This document shows, in pieces, positions 37,831-46,939 of a DNA stretch of 64,000 nucleotides (positions are counted from its first letter, which is position 1; each line of letters begins with the position of its first letter). The DNA is from Vibrio natriegens NBRC 15636 = ATCC 14048 = DSM 759 (lineage in GTDB: Bacteria > Pseudomonadota > Gammaproteobacteria > Enterobacterales > Vibrionaceae). Location: NCBI RefSeq assembly GCF_035621455.1, contig NZ_CP141823.1, forward strand, positions 496,001 through 560,000, read 5' to 3'. The notes beneath the pieces are model-generated. The model searched no databases. It saw nothing but the letters and a program-made list of their open reading frames with translations, and had not been told where the DNA came from. Position numbers and translations under genes: made by a program.

Positions 37831-37992
37831 ATACCAATCACAGTAAGTAAGTGTTCAGAAATAGCGTAGGAAAAATGCTTGAGAACAAGGCGAAATTTTT
37901 CGATAAGTAGTTATTCTACAGTCAAAAATTTCAACACGGTTATCGAGTATTTTAACAAGCTAGGATGACCAGTTATTTACTACGATTGGTAT
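37831..37992. repeat. MITE-like dispersed element of Vibrio, about 160 bp
   Basis: It begins ATACCAATCacAGTAA and ends TTTACTacGATTGGTAT, an imperfect terminal inverted repeat. Inside is a second inverted pair (AAATTTTT near 37896 and AAAAATTT near 37925). There is no coding capacity. The sequence matches, in my memory, a repeat scattered in intergenic regions of Harveyi-clade genomes. It lies between the convergent MATE and oxidoreductase genes. Confidence 0.7.
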
Positions 37993-37998
37993 AATACA

Positions 37999-38982
37999 TC
38001 AAGCCTTCTTGTCCGCAGGAAAAACAACGCCAGTTTGTCTTCTGACTTCAGTCAGGACTTTTGCTACCGTCAATGAACGTTGTTTGGTGCTCTCATCAAT
38101 CACACCTAACTTAAGTTGCTCGGCAAAAGCTTTAGCTTCGTAAAACATGTGGTTTTCGGTTTGTGGCAGGGTCAGTACTTCTTTCTCGTTACCACGAAGA
38201 ATGCGTTCGACGCCACGACCCGTGGAGATCATATCGACTAGGACGCTACCTTGCTCACCCTGAAATTCACTTGGAATAAGCGAGTCGCTTACTTTTGAAT
38301 GCAGAAGATTGACGTTAAAATCGTCGTAGGCAAGGGTCACACTCCCGCATCCATCCACACCGGATGGTAAGACAACCGCACTGGCCTGAACCTGATTTGG
38401 CTCGCCAAACAACTCAATTGCCGAACCCAGACAGTAATAGCCGATGTCCATAATCGAACCATTGGAAAAATCCGGATTGAACGTATTCGGGTTCTCACCG
38501 TTTAAATACTTTTGATAGCGAGAGGAATACTGGCAATAGCTGATCGTAGCGTGTCTTAACGGAGCTATGGTAGGCAGGCTTTCTTTCAACACAGTAAAGT
38601 TGGGAGTATAAGGCGACATGAATGCCTCAAAAAGCACGACTTCATTTTCTTCAGCGCACTTAAACATCTCTTGTGCAAGTGCGTAATTTGAGGCCATCGG
38701 CTTTTCACAAATGACATGCTTACCCGCTTTTAGCATTTGCAGCGCTTGAGGTGCATGAAGCGAATTTGGACTAGCAATGTAAACCGCATCAATATCCGGA
38801 TCATTGCCCAAAGCGTCTAAACTGTCGTAGAAAGTCTCCGCATGGTATGGCGCACCAAATGAACGCGCCTTGTCAAACTCTCTCGAATATACGGCTTTGA
38901 GACGAAACTCCCCCGTTTGTATCGCTGCTTCAACAAATTGTTGAGATATCCAGTTCGTCCCAATAATCGCGAGATTAAACAT
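37999..38982 (-). CDS. Gfo/Idh/MocA family NAD(P)-dependent oxidoreductase
   Basis: 327 residues. Rossmann N-terminus (FNLAIIGTNWISQQFVEAA, GxN rather than GxGxxG-like) and the family signature ICEKPMASNYALA with the catalytic Lys (EKP motif). The C-terminal substrate domain follows (FSNGSIMDIGYYCLGSAIELFG). Substrates of the family are sugars, inositols or dihydrodiols; the specific one is not predictable. A ribosome site AAGGAAATGAC precedes the ATG. Confidence 0.9.
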   Translation of the reverse strand: MFNLAIIGTNWISQQFVEAAIQTGEFRLKAVYSREFDKARSFGAPYHAETFYDSLDALGNDPDIDAVYIASPNSLHAPQALQMLKAGKHVICEKPMASNYALAQEMFKCAEENEVVLFEAFMSPYTPNFTVLKESLPTIAPLRHATISYCQYSSRYQKYLNGENPNTFNPDFSNGSIMDIGYYCLGSAIELFGEPNQVQASAVVLPSGVDGCGSVTLAYDDFNVNLLHSKVSDSLIPSEFQGEQGSVLVDMISTGRGVERILRGNEKEVLTLPQTENHMFYEAKAFAEQLKLGVIDESTKQRSLTVAKVLTEVRRQTGVVFPADKKA

Positions 38983-39794
38983 GTCATTTCCTTCTAATTT
39001 TGATCGTAAACGCCAAGTGACTTCAGCTTATCTAATCGATTTAAACAAGGTTTATCTGATTAAACAACGCCAGATAGCGAAAGAATCGCTGCGCTACGTG
39101 TTCCACAATTTATGACTTATAATTGTGACAGCGTCACTTAAGATATAGAATTTATCGCAGCTAATCGTCGATTTATTGATAAACCTCAACAACCTCTCCT
39201 ACCAGGGCTGGTAATTTGAACCCGTTTTGTGGCTCGCTAGCTCGAATGATCATTCTGATTTTGCTCTTCCCGTGAACAATAAACCTAATCCTTATATGGT
39301 TAATGGTATTTTTGGCGCTATAAATCCCAGTTCATATTGTGATTTGATGCAAATTTTTGATATTAAATCTGAACCTCAGAAGCACATTTCATCCCATCCA
39401 TTAGTCTCAGTTGATAAAGAACATAATTAAGACTTTTATGTTTACCTTCAGAGTTGCGTTATCGATTCACATCACATATTTATGTAAATGAGATCTTATA
39501 TTTCAATCAAAACCCATGATAGTAAGCATTATCATCGCAAAATAAGTTTGCATTTTTAAAAATGTCAACACCTTAAATACGACGCATTAGTCACATTAAT
39601 CCTCCACAGATAAGCCATAAAACAGTGATTTCCACTAGGTTTATTTTTCCTAGCAGAATAAGCCCTTCAGCCGTAGAATCCGCCCCATAATTATTACAAC
39701 CCGATTACATTACCACCAGACTCCTGCGCTCTACCGTAGAGGTACTAGCGGCGAGTATGGTTAGCCCCCAAAACGTGAAAGGTCCAATACAACA
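38983..39794. other. Long non-coding spacer upstream of the GAPDH gene
   Basis: 812 bases with no well-supported ORF; a 67-codon frame at 39227-39430 lacks a ribosome site. The spacer is AT-rich. Points of note are the palindrome ATGATA...TATCAT at 39519-39538, the short symmetric CTCTAC-C-GTAGAG at 39729-39741, and ACCAGggCTGGT near 39200. It probably contains the GAPDH promoter and regulatory sites. Confidence 0.5.
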
Positions 39795-41228
39795 ATGAGT
39801 CCAGAGAAATATCTCCAAGACTGGCAAACTAGCCAAACGATTGCTGAATCTATCTCCCCTCTAATCGGTAAGCTGTATCGTGAAAAAGGAATCGAAGTGG
39901 TTCTGTTCGGTAAGACGCTTATCAACGCCACAACTATCGACATTCTCAAAACTCACCGCGTAGCAAGACGATACACTGGAAGCCCTCTTTCTCTAGAGCA
40001 AACAATGCCTATCATTGAAGCACTATGTGAAATGAGCATTTCGTCTAGCCGCGTTGATATTGGTCATCTGGCAACTAAGTATTGGAATGAGCACGAAGAC
40101 ACTTCTTCACTAAATGATTTCCTACAAACAGCACTTCAAGGTGCTCGTGATGCAGATTCTTCTCTGAAAGCTCGCGATGTGGTTCTTTACGGTTTTGGTC
40201 GCATCGGGCGTCTACTAACTCGTCTTCTTATTGAAAAGAGCGGCCCTGGTTACCCACTAAGACTTCGTGCAATCGTTGTACGTGGTGGTAAAAAAGGCGA
40301 CTTAGAGAAGCGTGCTAGCCTACTTCGTCGTGACTCGGTACACGGTCAATTCAATGGTAGCATCATCATTGATGAAGAGCGCAAAGCACTGATTGTGAAC
40401 GGTAACTTCATTCAAATCATCTACGCAAACAACCCAAGCGAAGTTGACTACACCGCTTACGGCATTAACAACGCACTTGTTGTAGACAACACAGGCGTTT
40501 GGCGTGATGCAGAAGGTCTAAGCCAGCACCTAGCATGTAACGGCGCACAGAAAGTACTTCTGACTGCACCAGGTAAAGGCGATATCAAGAACGTTGTATT
40601 TGGTGTAAACGAATCTGTGATTCAAGAAGAAGACACCATCATCTCAGCAGCAAGCTGTACAACAAACGCGATTACACCAGTACTGAAAGCGTTGAACGAT
40701 AAGTACGGTGTACTTTCAGGCCACATCGAAACGGTTCACTCTTACACTAACGACCAAAACCTGATCGATAACTTCCACTCAGGCGATCGCCGTGGGCGTA
40801 GTGCATCTCTGAACATGGTTCTGACTTCAACTGGCGCAGCAAAAGCAGTAGCAAAAGCACTGCCAGAGCTAGCTGGTAAGCTAACAGGTAACGCGATTCG
40901 CGTACCTACGCCAAACGTTTCAATGGCAGTTGCAAACCTAAACCTAGGTGAAGACGTGGATCGTGATTCACTGAACGACTACCTACGTGAAATGGCTCTG
41001 AATTCTGAGCTATCAGCACAGATTGATTACACAGACTCAACTGAAATCGTTTCAACAGACTTAGTTGGTTCTCGTCACCCTGGTGTAGTGGATGGTCAAG
41101 CGACTATCGCACAAGACAAGCGTTGTGTACTGTACATCTGGTACGACAACGAATTCGGTTACAGCTGCCAAGTTGTGCACTGTATGGAACAAATGATGGG
41201 TGTTCGTTACCAAACATTCCCTCGATAG
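39795..41228 (+). CDS. gap: Glyceraldehyde-3-phosphate dehydrogenase, long form with N-terminal extension
   Basis: 477 residues, about 140 longer than ordinary GAPDH. The extra N-terminal domain (1-127) is helical with no signal peptide. The Rossmann domain starts at LYGFGRIGRLL (residues 131-141). The catalytic Cys288 is in ASCTTNAITPVL, followed by the ETVHSYTNDQNL and RRGRSASLNMV motifs. It oxidises G3P to 1,3-bisphosphoglycerate; cofactor preference and role of the extension are not known from the sequence. V. cholerae carries a comparable gene on chromosome II, as I recall. Codon use is highly optimised, suggesting strong expression. It has its own terminator. Confidence 0.93.
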   Translation: MSPEKYLQDWQTSQTIAESISPLIGKLYREKGIEVVLFGKTLINATTIDILKTHRVARRYTGSPLSLEQTMPIIEALCEMSISSSRVDIGHLATKYWNEHEDTSSLNDFLQTALQGARDADSSLKARDVVLYGFGRIGRLLTRLLIEKSGPGYPLRLRAIVVRGGKKGDLEKRASLLRRDSVHGQFNGSIIIDEERKALIVNGNFIQIIYANNPSEVDYTAYGINNALVVDNTGVWRDAEGLSQHLACNGAQKVLLTAPGKGDIKNVVFGVNESVIQEEDTIISAASCTTNAITPVLKALNDKYGVLSGHIETVHSYTNDQNLIDNFHSGDRRGRSASLNMVLTSTGAAKAVAKALPELAGKLTGNAIRVPTPNVSMAVANLNLGEDVDRDSLNDYLREMALNSELSAQIDYTDSTEIVSTDLVGSRHPGVVDGQATIAQDKRCVLYIWYDNEFGYSCQVVHCMEQMMGVRYQTFPR

Positions 41229-41336
41229 GTGAACATTGCTCCACAACGTTAACCACATGGTGTAGCGAACTATACCTCAACATTTGTTCTTTATAATAAG
41301 CGCGAAAGCGCACTACTAACTTAACTCCCCATTTAT

Positions 41337-41367
41337 ACGCCTGAGCTTCCCCTCAGGCGTTTTTTAT
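41337..41367 (+). terminator. Terminator after GAPDH gene
   Basis: ACGCCTGA/TCAGGCGT, 8-bp stem with an 8-base loop, followed by TTTTTTATT. Confidence 0.88.
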
Positions 41368-41489
41368 TCATACGATTTAACTTTCTTCAGACTTTGACAT
41401 TCCTCAGACATACTTACGCCTATTGTTCATGTTTCGTTCATATTCACAGGGGTAATCTGAACACATAGACGAATAGAGAGGTCAAGTTT

Positions 41490-41711
41490 ATGAATCGGAT
41501 CATCGTTACAGCACTGGCACTGATTACAGGCCTTTTTGCTTTAGTATTTAGCCTCATCATGGCGATCCCATTGACCATCGCGGCACTGATTACCGGAAAA
41601 CGTATTGAGAAGCGCGTCAAGTACATGCAGAAAGAGATGCAGCAAGAATATGAATTTAATACTGGAAAAGCAGACGCGATAGAAGGCGAATTTGAAGAAG
41701 TTCGCCGATAA
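41490..41711 (+). CDS. Small membrane protein, 73 aa
   Basis: Starts MNRIIVTALALITGLFALVF, with a ribosome site GAGAGG 14 bp upstream. One long or two short hydrophobic helices occupy residues 4-35, followed by a charged helix (KRIEKRVKYMQKEMQQEYEF) and an acidic tail (AIEGEFEEVRR). Probably an inner-membrane protein with a cytoplasmic C-terminus. Family not recognised. A terminator lies downstream. Confidence 0.7.
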   Translation: MNRIIVTALALITGLFALVFSLIMAIPLTIAALITGKRIEKRVKYMQKEMQQEYEFNTGKADAIEGEFEEVRR

Positions 41712-41781
41712 GAGAATTAAAGTGTTTCTCAACCCCCTCCTCCCCAAAAGCTAACAAAGCTCCTGAGAAACTCCTTGCTTA

Positions 41782-41812
41782 CACCCAGCCTTGAACAAGC
41801 TGGGTGCTTTTT
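41782..41812. terminator. Terminator between the 73-aa gene and the LysE-type gene
   Basis: CACCCAGC/GCTGGGTG, 8-bp stem with a 9-base loop, followed by CTTTTTT on the plus strand. Confidence 0.88.
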
Positions 41813-41831
41813 TATGTTCTGGAAATCAAAT

Positions 41832-42446
41832 TTATATCGTTACAACCACGCGCAGAGCCAACAACATAAGCACGACGCCAGACAAGCGATCGATCAACAC
41901 CGCTTTTGAGCGAATACGATCAACCACTCGCGAGCTGGAGAGTACGATAGTAATGAACGTGTACCACAAACCGTCAACGATAAACGGCGTAGCAACAATG
42001 ATCATTTGATTACTCAGATCATTACCCAGAGCAACGAACTGGCTAAATAAAGCGATAAAGAACAGTGCAATTTTAGGACTGAGAATAGAGATAAAAAAGC
42101 CTTCTCTTGCCGACTGTGCAACGGTGGTTTCCTGCCCAGATTCAAGCTTAGCCGCTACACCGCCTTTCGAACGCAGAGCATTAAACCCCAAATAGGCCAA
42201 GTACGCTGCCCCCGCCAAGCTGATCGCTTTAAACAGTAGCGGGCTTTGCTGTAAAACCACAGCCAAACCGATCAGAGTAATAAATGCATATATCCCGATA
42301 CCAAATGCGTGTGCCCACGCTGTCGCCAACCCATTAAGACGGCCACCAGCCAAAGCGTGTTTAGCGACAATCGCCAAACTAGGCCCTGGAGACATAGCGC
42401 CCAACAAACATACGGTAAAAAGTGATAGCCAAACTGTTAGTGTCAT
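41832..42446 (-). CDS. LysE/RhtB family amino-acid exporter (second copy in window)
   Basis: 204 residues, six hydrophobic helices. Signature AMSPGPSLAIVAKHALAGGRLNGLATAWAHAFGIGIYAF near the N-terminus and ISILSPKIALFFIALFSQFVA mid-protein. It exports amino acids or homoserine lactones; substrate unknown. A LysR regulator gene lies 94 bp upstream on the same strand, and an Lrp regulator beyond that. Confidence 0.92.
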   Translation of the reverse strand: MTLTVWLSLFTVCLLGAMSPGPSLAIVAKHALAGGRLNGLATAWAHAFGIGIYAFITLIGLAVVLQQSPLLFKAISLAGAAYLAYLGFNALRSKGGVAAKLESGQETTVAQSAREGFFISILSPKIALFFIALFSQFVALGNDLSNQMIIVATPFIVDGLWYTFITIVLSSSRVVDRIRSKAVLIDRLSGVVLMLLALRVVVTI

Positions 42447-42540
42447 AAAATCCTCTCCTCATTTGGTATCAATCTATCAAGTGAAGGGATATAAATAGAA
42501 ATCAAAGTTTTTCATAAAGGTCATGACTTGAAATCATAAC

Positions 42541-43455
42541 TTAATGAATAGAGTATTCCGATAGCTTCATCACTGTCCGAATTTGTTCTCTAACCCAACG
42601 ATGGGCAGGATCGGTGTCGTATTTTGGATGCCACATCAACCAATATTCATGTGTCTGGGTTGCAAAAGGCAGTGGCTTATTGACTAAACGCCAATGCTTG
42701 GCAAGGTTCAGCGCAATATGTTCCGGCACGACCATAAGGTTGTCACTCGTTACCAGTCTGTTTACGGCTGCAGAGAAGAAAGGCACTTTAAATGCGATAT
42801 GACGCTCCAGACCCATCTCTTTTAACGCTAGATCAGCACTGGAGTCCTTGTCACCACCTCCCGTCACCTTAATGTGCGAATAGCTGACGAGTTGCTTCGC
42901 GCTGATACTTTTACACTTAGCCAGCGGATGAGAATCTTTCATCAGACAAACCGAATTATCCGAGCCGATATTGATGCTCGATACGCCTTCTGGTTTGGAG
43001 GGGTACATAGAAGAAGCGATGTGAATGCCGAGCTCATGCAGTTTGTCCAGAAAGTCTGGCTGCCAAAGCCGATAAGCCATATCAAGTTGTGGCGCGAACT
43101 CACTGAGGTGCGACGCTATATCCGGTAGAACATATTGGGCAACGTAATCACTTGACGCAATCACGAGTTCTCCCTGCCAGTCTTTAGGTTCAAATGGCTT
43201 GTCATCCAAAAGATGGTCAAATTCCGCAAGTAACGCATCCAGTTTTTCTTTTAGCGCTATCGCTCTTGGTGTTGGAATCAGCTGATTACCCTGGCGAATA
43301 AGAAGTGGATCACCACACAGCTCGCGGAGTTGAGCCAGCTGACGACTCACCGCAGACTGCGTGATGTTCAGTCGCTGCGCAGTGCGGCTTACATGACACT
43401 CTTCGAGCAAAACATGCAAGGATCTCAGCAAGTTTAAATTGATGTGGTTTAGCAT
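42541..43455 (-). CDS. LysR family transcriptional regulator
   Basis: 304 residues. N-terminal winged HTH (NLLRSLHVLLEECHVSRTAQRLNITQSAVSRQLAQLRELCGDPLLIR) and a two-lobe effector-binding domain (WQGELVIASSDYVAQYVLPDI). It is upstream of the LysE-type gene on the same strand, a likely target by neighbourhood. Effector unknown. Confidence 0.93.
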   Translation of the reverse strand: MLNHINLNLLRSLHVLLEECHVSRTAQRLNITQSAVSRQLAQLRELCGDPLLIRQGNQLIPTPRAIALKEKLDALLAEFDHLLDDKPFEPKDWQGELVIASSDYVAQYVLPDIASHLSEFAPQLDMAYRLWQPDFLDKLHELGIHIASSMYPSKPEGVSSINIGSDNSVCLMKDSHPLAKCKSISAKQLVSYSHIKVTGGGDKDSSADLALKEMGLERHIAFKVPFFSAAVNRLVTSDNLMVVPEHIALNLAKHWRLVNKPLPFATQTHEYWLMWHPKYDTDPAHRWVREQIRTVMKLSEYSIH

Positions 43456-43496
43456 TGTTTATCCGATTGAATGGTACTTACGCCTGGCTTTGCCGA

Positions 43497-43952
43497 TCAC
43501 TTAACGAACTTATTCCCAGTGGTATTAAAAAACTCGGTTAATACAGTATGAGTCATGAGATGGCGAAGCTCAGGAAAGCGTTGAATTTGGTCTCTGACCT
43601 CATTCAGTCGGTTCATGTTGGGAACCTCGACAAAGACCATCATATCGGTTTCTCCGCTAATAGCATGACACCATTTCACCCCATCAATTTTATATAACTC
43701 ATTTGCGTAAGATTCGCAGTAGTACGTTGAGGTGGAAGTATCGAACTTCAGAGCAAAATAGGCGCAGATTGAATCCCCTTCATTAGAGGCGATTTCTGCA
43801 TGATAACCCAAGATAACTTTGTCATTTTCGAGCTTACGAATTCGAGCCGTCACCGCCGAGCGAGAGAGGTTCACTTTTTCTGCGATTTCAGTGACTGACA
43901 GCCGAGCATTGTGCCGGAGGATATCTATGATCTTGTGATCAAACTTGTCCAT
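43497..43952 (-). CDS. Lrp/AsnC family transcriptional regulator (second copy in window)
   Basis: 151 residues. HTH (FDHKIIDILRHNARLSVTEIAEKVNLSRSAVTARIRKLEND) and RAM domain (GVKWCHAISGETDMMVFVEVP). It is divergent from an amino-acid permease gene across 180 bp and 41 bp upstream of the LysR gene. It probably controls the permease in response to an amino acid; this is inference from layout. Confidence 0.92.
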   Translation of the reverse strand: MDKFDHKIIDILRHNARLSVTEIAEKVNLSRSAVTARIRKLENDKVILGYHAEIASNEGDSICAYFALKFDTSTSTYYCESYANELYKIDGVKWCHAISGETDMMVFVEVPNMNRLNEVRDQIQRFPELRHLMTHTVLTEFFNTTGNKFVK

Positions 43953-44131
43953 AAACTTACCGCTTCTTCCTTATTTTCTTCATTTTATAACGATTTTAAA
44001 TGCATAAGAAACCAACATTTTGTTGGAATTATTTGAAACAACCGTCATATTGGCGGTGCAGTAACGCATTTTGTATTTGAGAACTCATTTATTCTTAGAC
44101 TTCCCTTAGTTCGACACCGTCAGAGACCAGC

Positions 44132-45394
44132 ATGGAACAGCTCAAAAAAGACATCTCACTTATATCCGGCATCGCCCAACTTTCCACCACATTGATGGGC
44201 ACAGGTCTATTTATGATACCGGCGATTGCGGCAGGTATTGCAGGGCATTTTTCACTCTGGGCATGGATATTACTGTTCGCGGCAATTTGCCCGATTGCTC
44301 TGACGTTTGCTCAATTAGGTAAGCGATATCCCAACGCTGGCGGCACCGCTTTCTTTGTCCGAAAGGCCTTTAATGCAAAATTAGAAAGTAGTGTTGCCTG
44401 GCTGTTTGTCAGTGTGATCCCGGTGGGGATCCCAGCAGCTATCGCACTTGCCGCGGGTTTTCTCAAACAACTTCTGCCTGAGCCACTAAACAATGACTTA
44501 TTCGCTCAAGTACTCACCATCGCGCTGCTGATATTGGTTAACTTGCTAGGAACAAAGTCATCAGGGCGTTTGCAAACAGTGATCGCACTGAGTGTATTTG
44601 CGCTGGTTGGTGCATTTCTATGGAAAGGAGAAATCAGCAGTGTTGATCTAACCATGCCTGCCGTCACAACCGACTCGATTTGGCCTATTACTTCAGCGCT
44701 TGCTGTGATGTTTTGGTGTTTTGTCGGCATAGAAGCATTTGCACACATGGGTGAAGAGTTTAAGAACCCACAACGCGACTTTCCTATCGCGATTATTGTC
44801 GGATGTTTCGTTGCTGGCGCAACCTATTGGGCATGTTCGGTTGTGATATTAAAGTTTGGCGCTTATGGCACCCCTCAGTTTGATAACGCCTCCATACCTT
44901 GGCTAAGTGCGCAGCTACTGGGAGACAGTGCCAAATGGATCATCAGCGTGATCGGCTTTTCTGCTTGTTTTGCCAGTGTCAATTTATACACTCAAAGCTT
45001 GTCCCGAATGGTCTGGAGTCAAGCTCGTGAATATCGTCCAGACAGCAAACTGGCGAAAGTCTCGCATCGGGGCGTTCCTTCCTCTGCAACATTGCTGGTT
45101 GGCTTCATCCTGTTTGTGTCCTGTGTGGCAGGTACACTATCTCAACTTGATTTAGAGTTTTTCCTTAAACTCGCGAACAGCATTTTTGTGCTGGTTTATC
45201 TGCTTGCCATGCTCGCGGCATACAAGCTGCTGCAAGGCGTTGGCAAAGCTCTGGCTGGAATTTCTCTGATTCTTTGCACTGGCGTCTTTATCTGCTTAGG
45301 TTGGTCCATGCTGTATGCGCTAACGATTTTTGTCCTGCTGTCATTGCCATGGAAGCAATTAAGATCAAAACGCGAATCAAAAGTGATTGAATAA
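44132..45394 (+). CDS. APC-superfamily amino-acid transporter, YjeH-like
   Basis: 420 residues with about 12 hydrophobic helices. Begins ISLISGIAQLSTTLMGTGLFMIPAIAAG and contains VMFWCFVGIEAFAHMGEEFKNPQRDFP. These segments resemble E. coli YjeH, an exporter of methionine and branched-chain amino acids, in my memory. The function is inferred by that resemblance. It is divergent from the second Lrp-type gene and convergent with a MocR-type gene (4 bp gap). Confidence 0.88.
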   Translation: MEQLKKDISLISGIAQLSTTLMGTGLFMIPAIAAGIAGHFSLWAWILLFAAICPIALTFAQLGKRYPNAGGTAFFVRKAFNAKLESSVAWLFVSVIPVGIPAAIALAAGFLKQLLPEPLNNDLFAQVLTIALLILVNLLGTKSSGRLQTVIALSVFALVGAFLWKGEISSVDLTMPAVTTDSIWPITSALAVMFWCFVGIEAFAHMGEEFKNPQRDFPIAIIVGCFVAGATYWACSVVILKFGAYGTPQFDNASIPWLSAQLLGDSAKWIISVIGFSACFASVNLYTQSLSRMVWSQAREYRPDSKLAKVSHRGVPSSATLLVGFILFVSCVAGTLSQLDLEFFLKLANSIFVLVYLLAMLAAYKLLQGVGKALAGISLILCTGVFICLGWSMLYALTIFVLLSLPWKQLRSKRESKVIE

Positions 45395-45398
45395 CCCC

Positions 45399-46829
45399 TT
45401 AAAACAGCTCAGACAAACGTTGTACAAGCGGATCAATTTCTTTTAAAGCCACGTTGCCATAACCGAGCACCACGCCATTCCAATCACGATCTTGGTAGCT
45501 TGGGTGCTCGTAATAACTTAATGGACGTAATACGATGCCGTCATTTTCGGCGCGTTTCGTCCATGTCAGTTCATCAATGCCCGTTCGCCATTTTAATGTT
45601 ATATGCAGTCCGGCAGCCTGACTTATGACGCTTACTTTGCTTCCAAAATGTGCTTGGATTGAGAGGCACATCTGCTCATGTTTCGCTTTGTAAACCCGTC
45701 GCATTTTACGGATATGGCGCAGCAAACTCCCTTCAGCAATAAAATCAGCCATTGCCTCTTGGACGTGGCTGGGAGAATCGCCACTTAACGCATCTTTCAC
45801 CATCAAACATTTATCTACCAGCGCTTCTGGAACCACAAGATATCCGAGCCTTAAACCGTTAAACATAACTTTGCTGAAAGAGCCAACGTAGAGAACGCGA
45901 TCATCCCTACCCATTTGTGCGGCTAACCCTTGTAGACTGGTATACGGACGATGGGCGAACTGAAATTCACTGTCGTAGTCGTCTTCTAAAATCCAGGATG
46001 AATTCTGAACAGCCCAATCGATGATCTTCCCTCTCTGTTCGGTATTCAAAGTGGTGCCCATTGGGTACTGATTACTTGGTGTGATGTAGAGAGCATCCGC
46101 ATCACTGCTCGTTACCACATCAATATCGAATCCATACTTTTCCTTCACCAACAGTGGTTCGAATTGATACTGCTGAAACTGAATTAACTTGCGCATTTGA
46201 GCGTAGCCAGGTTGCTCCATCAATACCTTGTCGCCTCGATTCAGAGTTGCCATTGTTGCAATACTCAGCGCTTGCTGAGCTCCAGAAGTAATGATGATTC
46301 GTTCAGGGGTACAATTAACCGAACGGCTTGAAGCTAAATAAGCCGATAAAGCACAACGAAGTGACCAGCTTCCTTGGATATATTGATTACCAAGCAAAGA
46401 CGTCCGCGTCAGATGACGATTCAGATACTTCTGCCATCGGGCGCTAGGAAACGCGGCCAAGTCCGGAACTCCAGGGGCAAATGGCGCGTTAATGTCATAT
46501 TTTATTAAAGGAGCTTTGGCGGACTTAACCGACACCTTTTCCGGCAAATACTGTTCGGGTAATTCTACTGCGACATAAAATCCTGAGCCCTGCTGGCTAA
46601 TCAGATACCCTTCCGCAACTAATTGCTCGTATGCCGATATAACCGTATTTCTGCTCAGACTGAGTTCTTGAGATAGTTTACGTGTGGAAGGCAACTTTCC
46701 ATTTTTAGGCCAAAGACCTTTGACGATCTTTTCCCGAATCGCAAAAAACACCGATTGCTGCAGCGTTCCATTGGCTGAACTTACACATAAATCACCCACA
46801 TCAATCAAAGACAAACCGGATCCATCCAT
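45399..46829 (-). CDS. MocR/PdxR family transcriptional regulator (GntR HTH fused to aminotransferase)
   Basis: 476 residues. N-terminal GntR winged HTH (IREKIVKGLWPKNGKLPSTRKLSQELSLSRNTVISAYEQL) fused to a type I aminotransferase-like domain. The PLP-binding segment is present (ILEDDYDSEFQF and VGSFSKVMFNGLRLGYLVV with the Lys). It is divergent from a PNPOx-like gene. PdxR-type regulators of this architecture control vitamin B6 genes; MocR members may control others, so the exact target is not assigned. Confidence 0.92.
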   Translation of the reverse strand: MDGSGLSLIDVGDLCVSSANGTLQQSVFFAIREKIVKGLWPKNGKLPSTRKLSQELSLSRNTVISAYEQLVAEGYLISQQGSGFYVAVELPEQYLPEKVSVKSAKAPLIKYDINAPFAPGVPDLAAFPSARWQKYLNRHLTRTSLLGNQYIQGSWSLRCALSAYLASSRSVNCTPERIIITSGAQQALSIATMATLNRGDKVLMEQPGYAQMRKLIQFQQYQFEPLLVKEKYGFDIDVVTSSDADALYITPSNQYPMGTTLNTEQRGKIIDWAVQNSSWILEDDYDSEFQFAHRPYTSLQGLAAQMGRDDRVLYVGSFSKVMFNGLRLGYLVVPEALVDKCLMVKDALSGDSPSHVQEAMADFIAEGSLLRHIRKMRRVYKAKHEQMCLSIQAHFGSKVSVISQAAGLHITLKWRTGIDELTWTKRAENDGIVLRPLSYYEHPSYQDRDWNGVVLGYGNVALKEIDPLVQRLSELF

Positions 46830-46939
46830 TGTTTAAAACTGGCTCTCTTTAAACTACCAGTTAGACGGTACATTGCAACTCGACACTGATAAAAAAAGAT
46901 TGAGGTCCCAACTATGGGATGACGCCAAGGAGAGCAGTA

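Noticed and set aside
39227..39430. 67-codon open frame in the GAPDH upstream spacer
   Set aside because: No ribosome site, no family-like composition, and in an AT-rich spacer where such frames arise by chance.
39519..39538. ATGATA...TATCAT palindrome resembling a Fur box
   Set aside because: The half-site spacing does not fit the Fur 7-1-7 pattern, and no iron gene is nearby.
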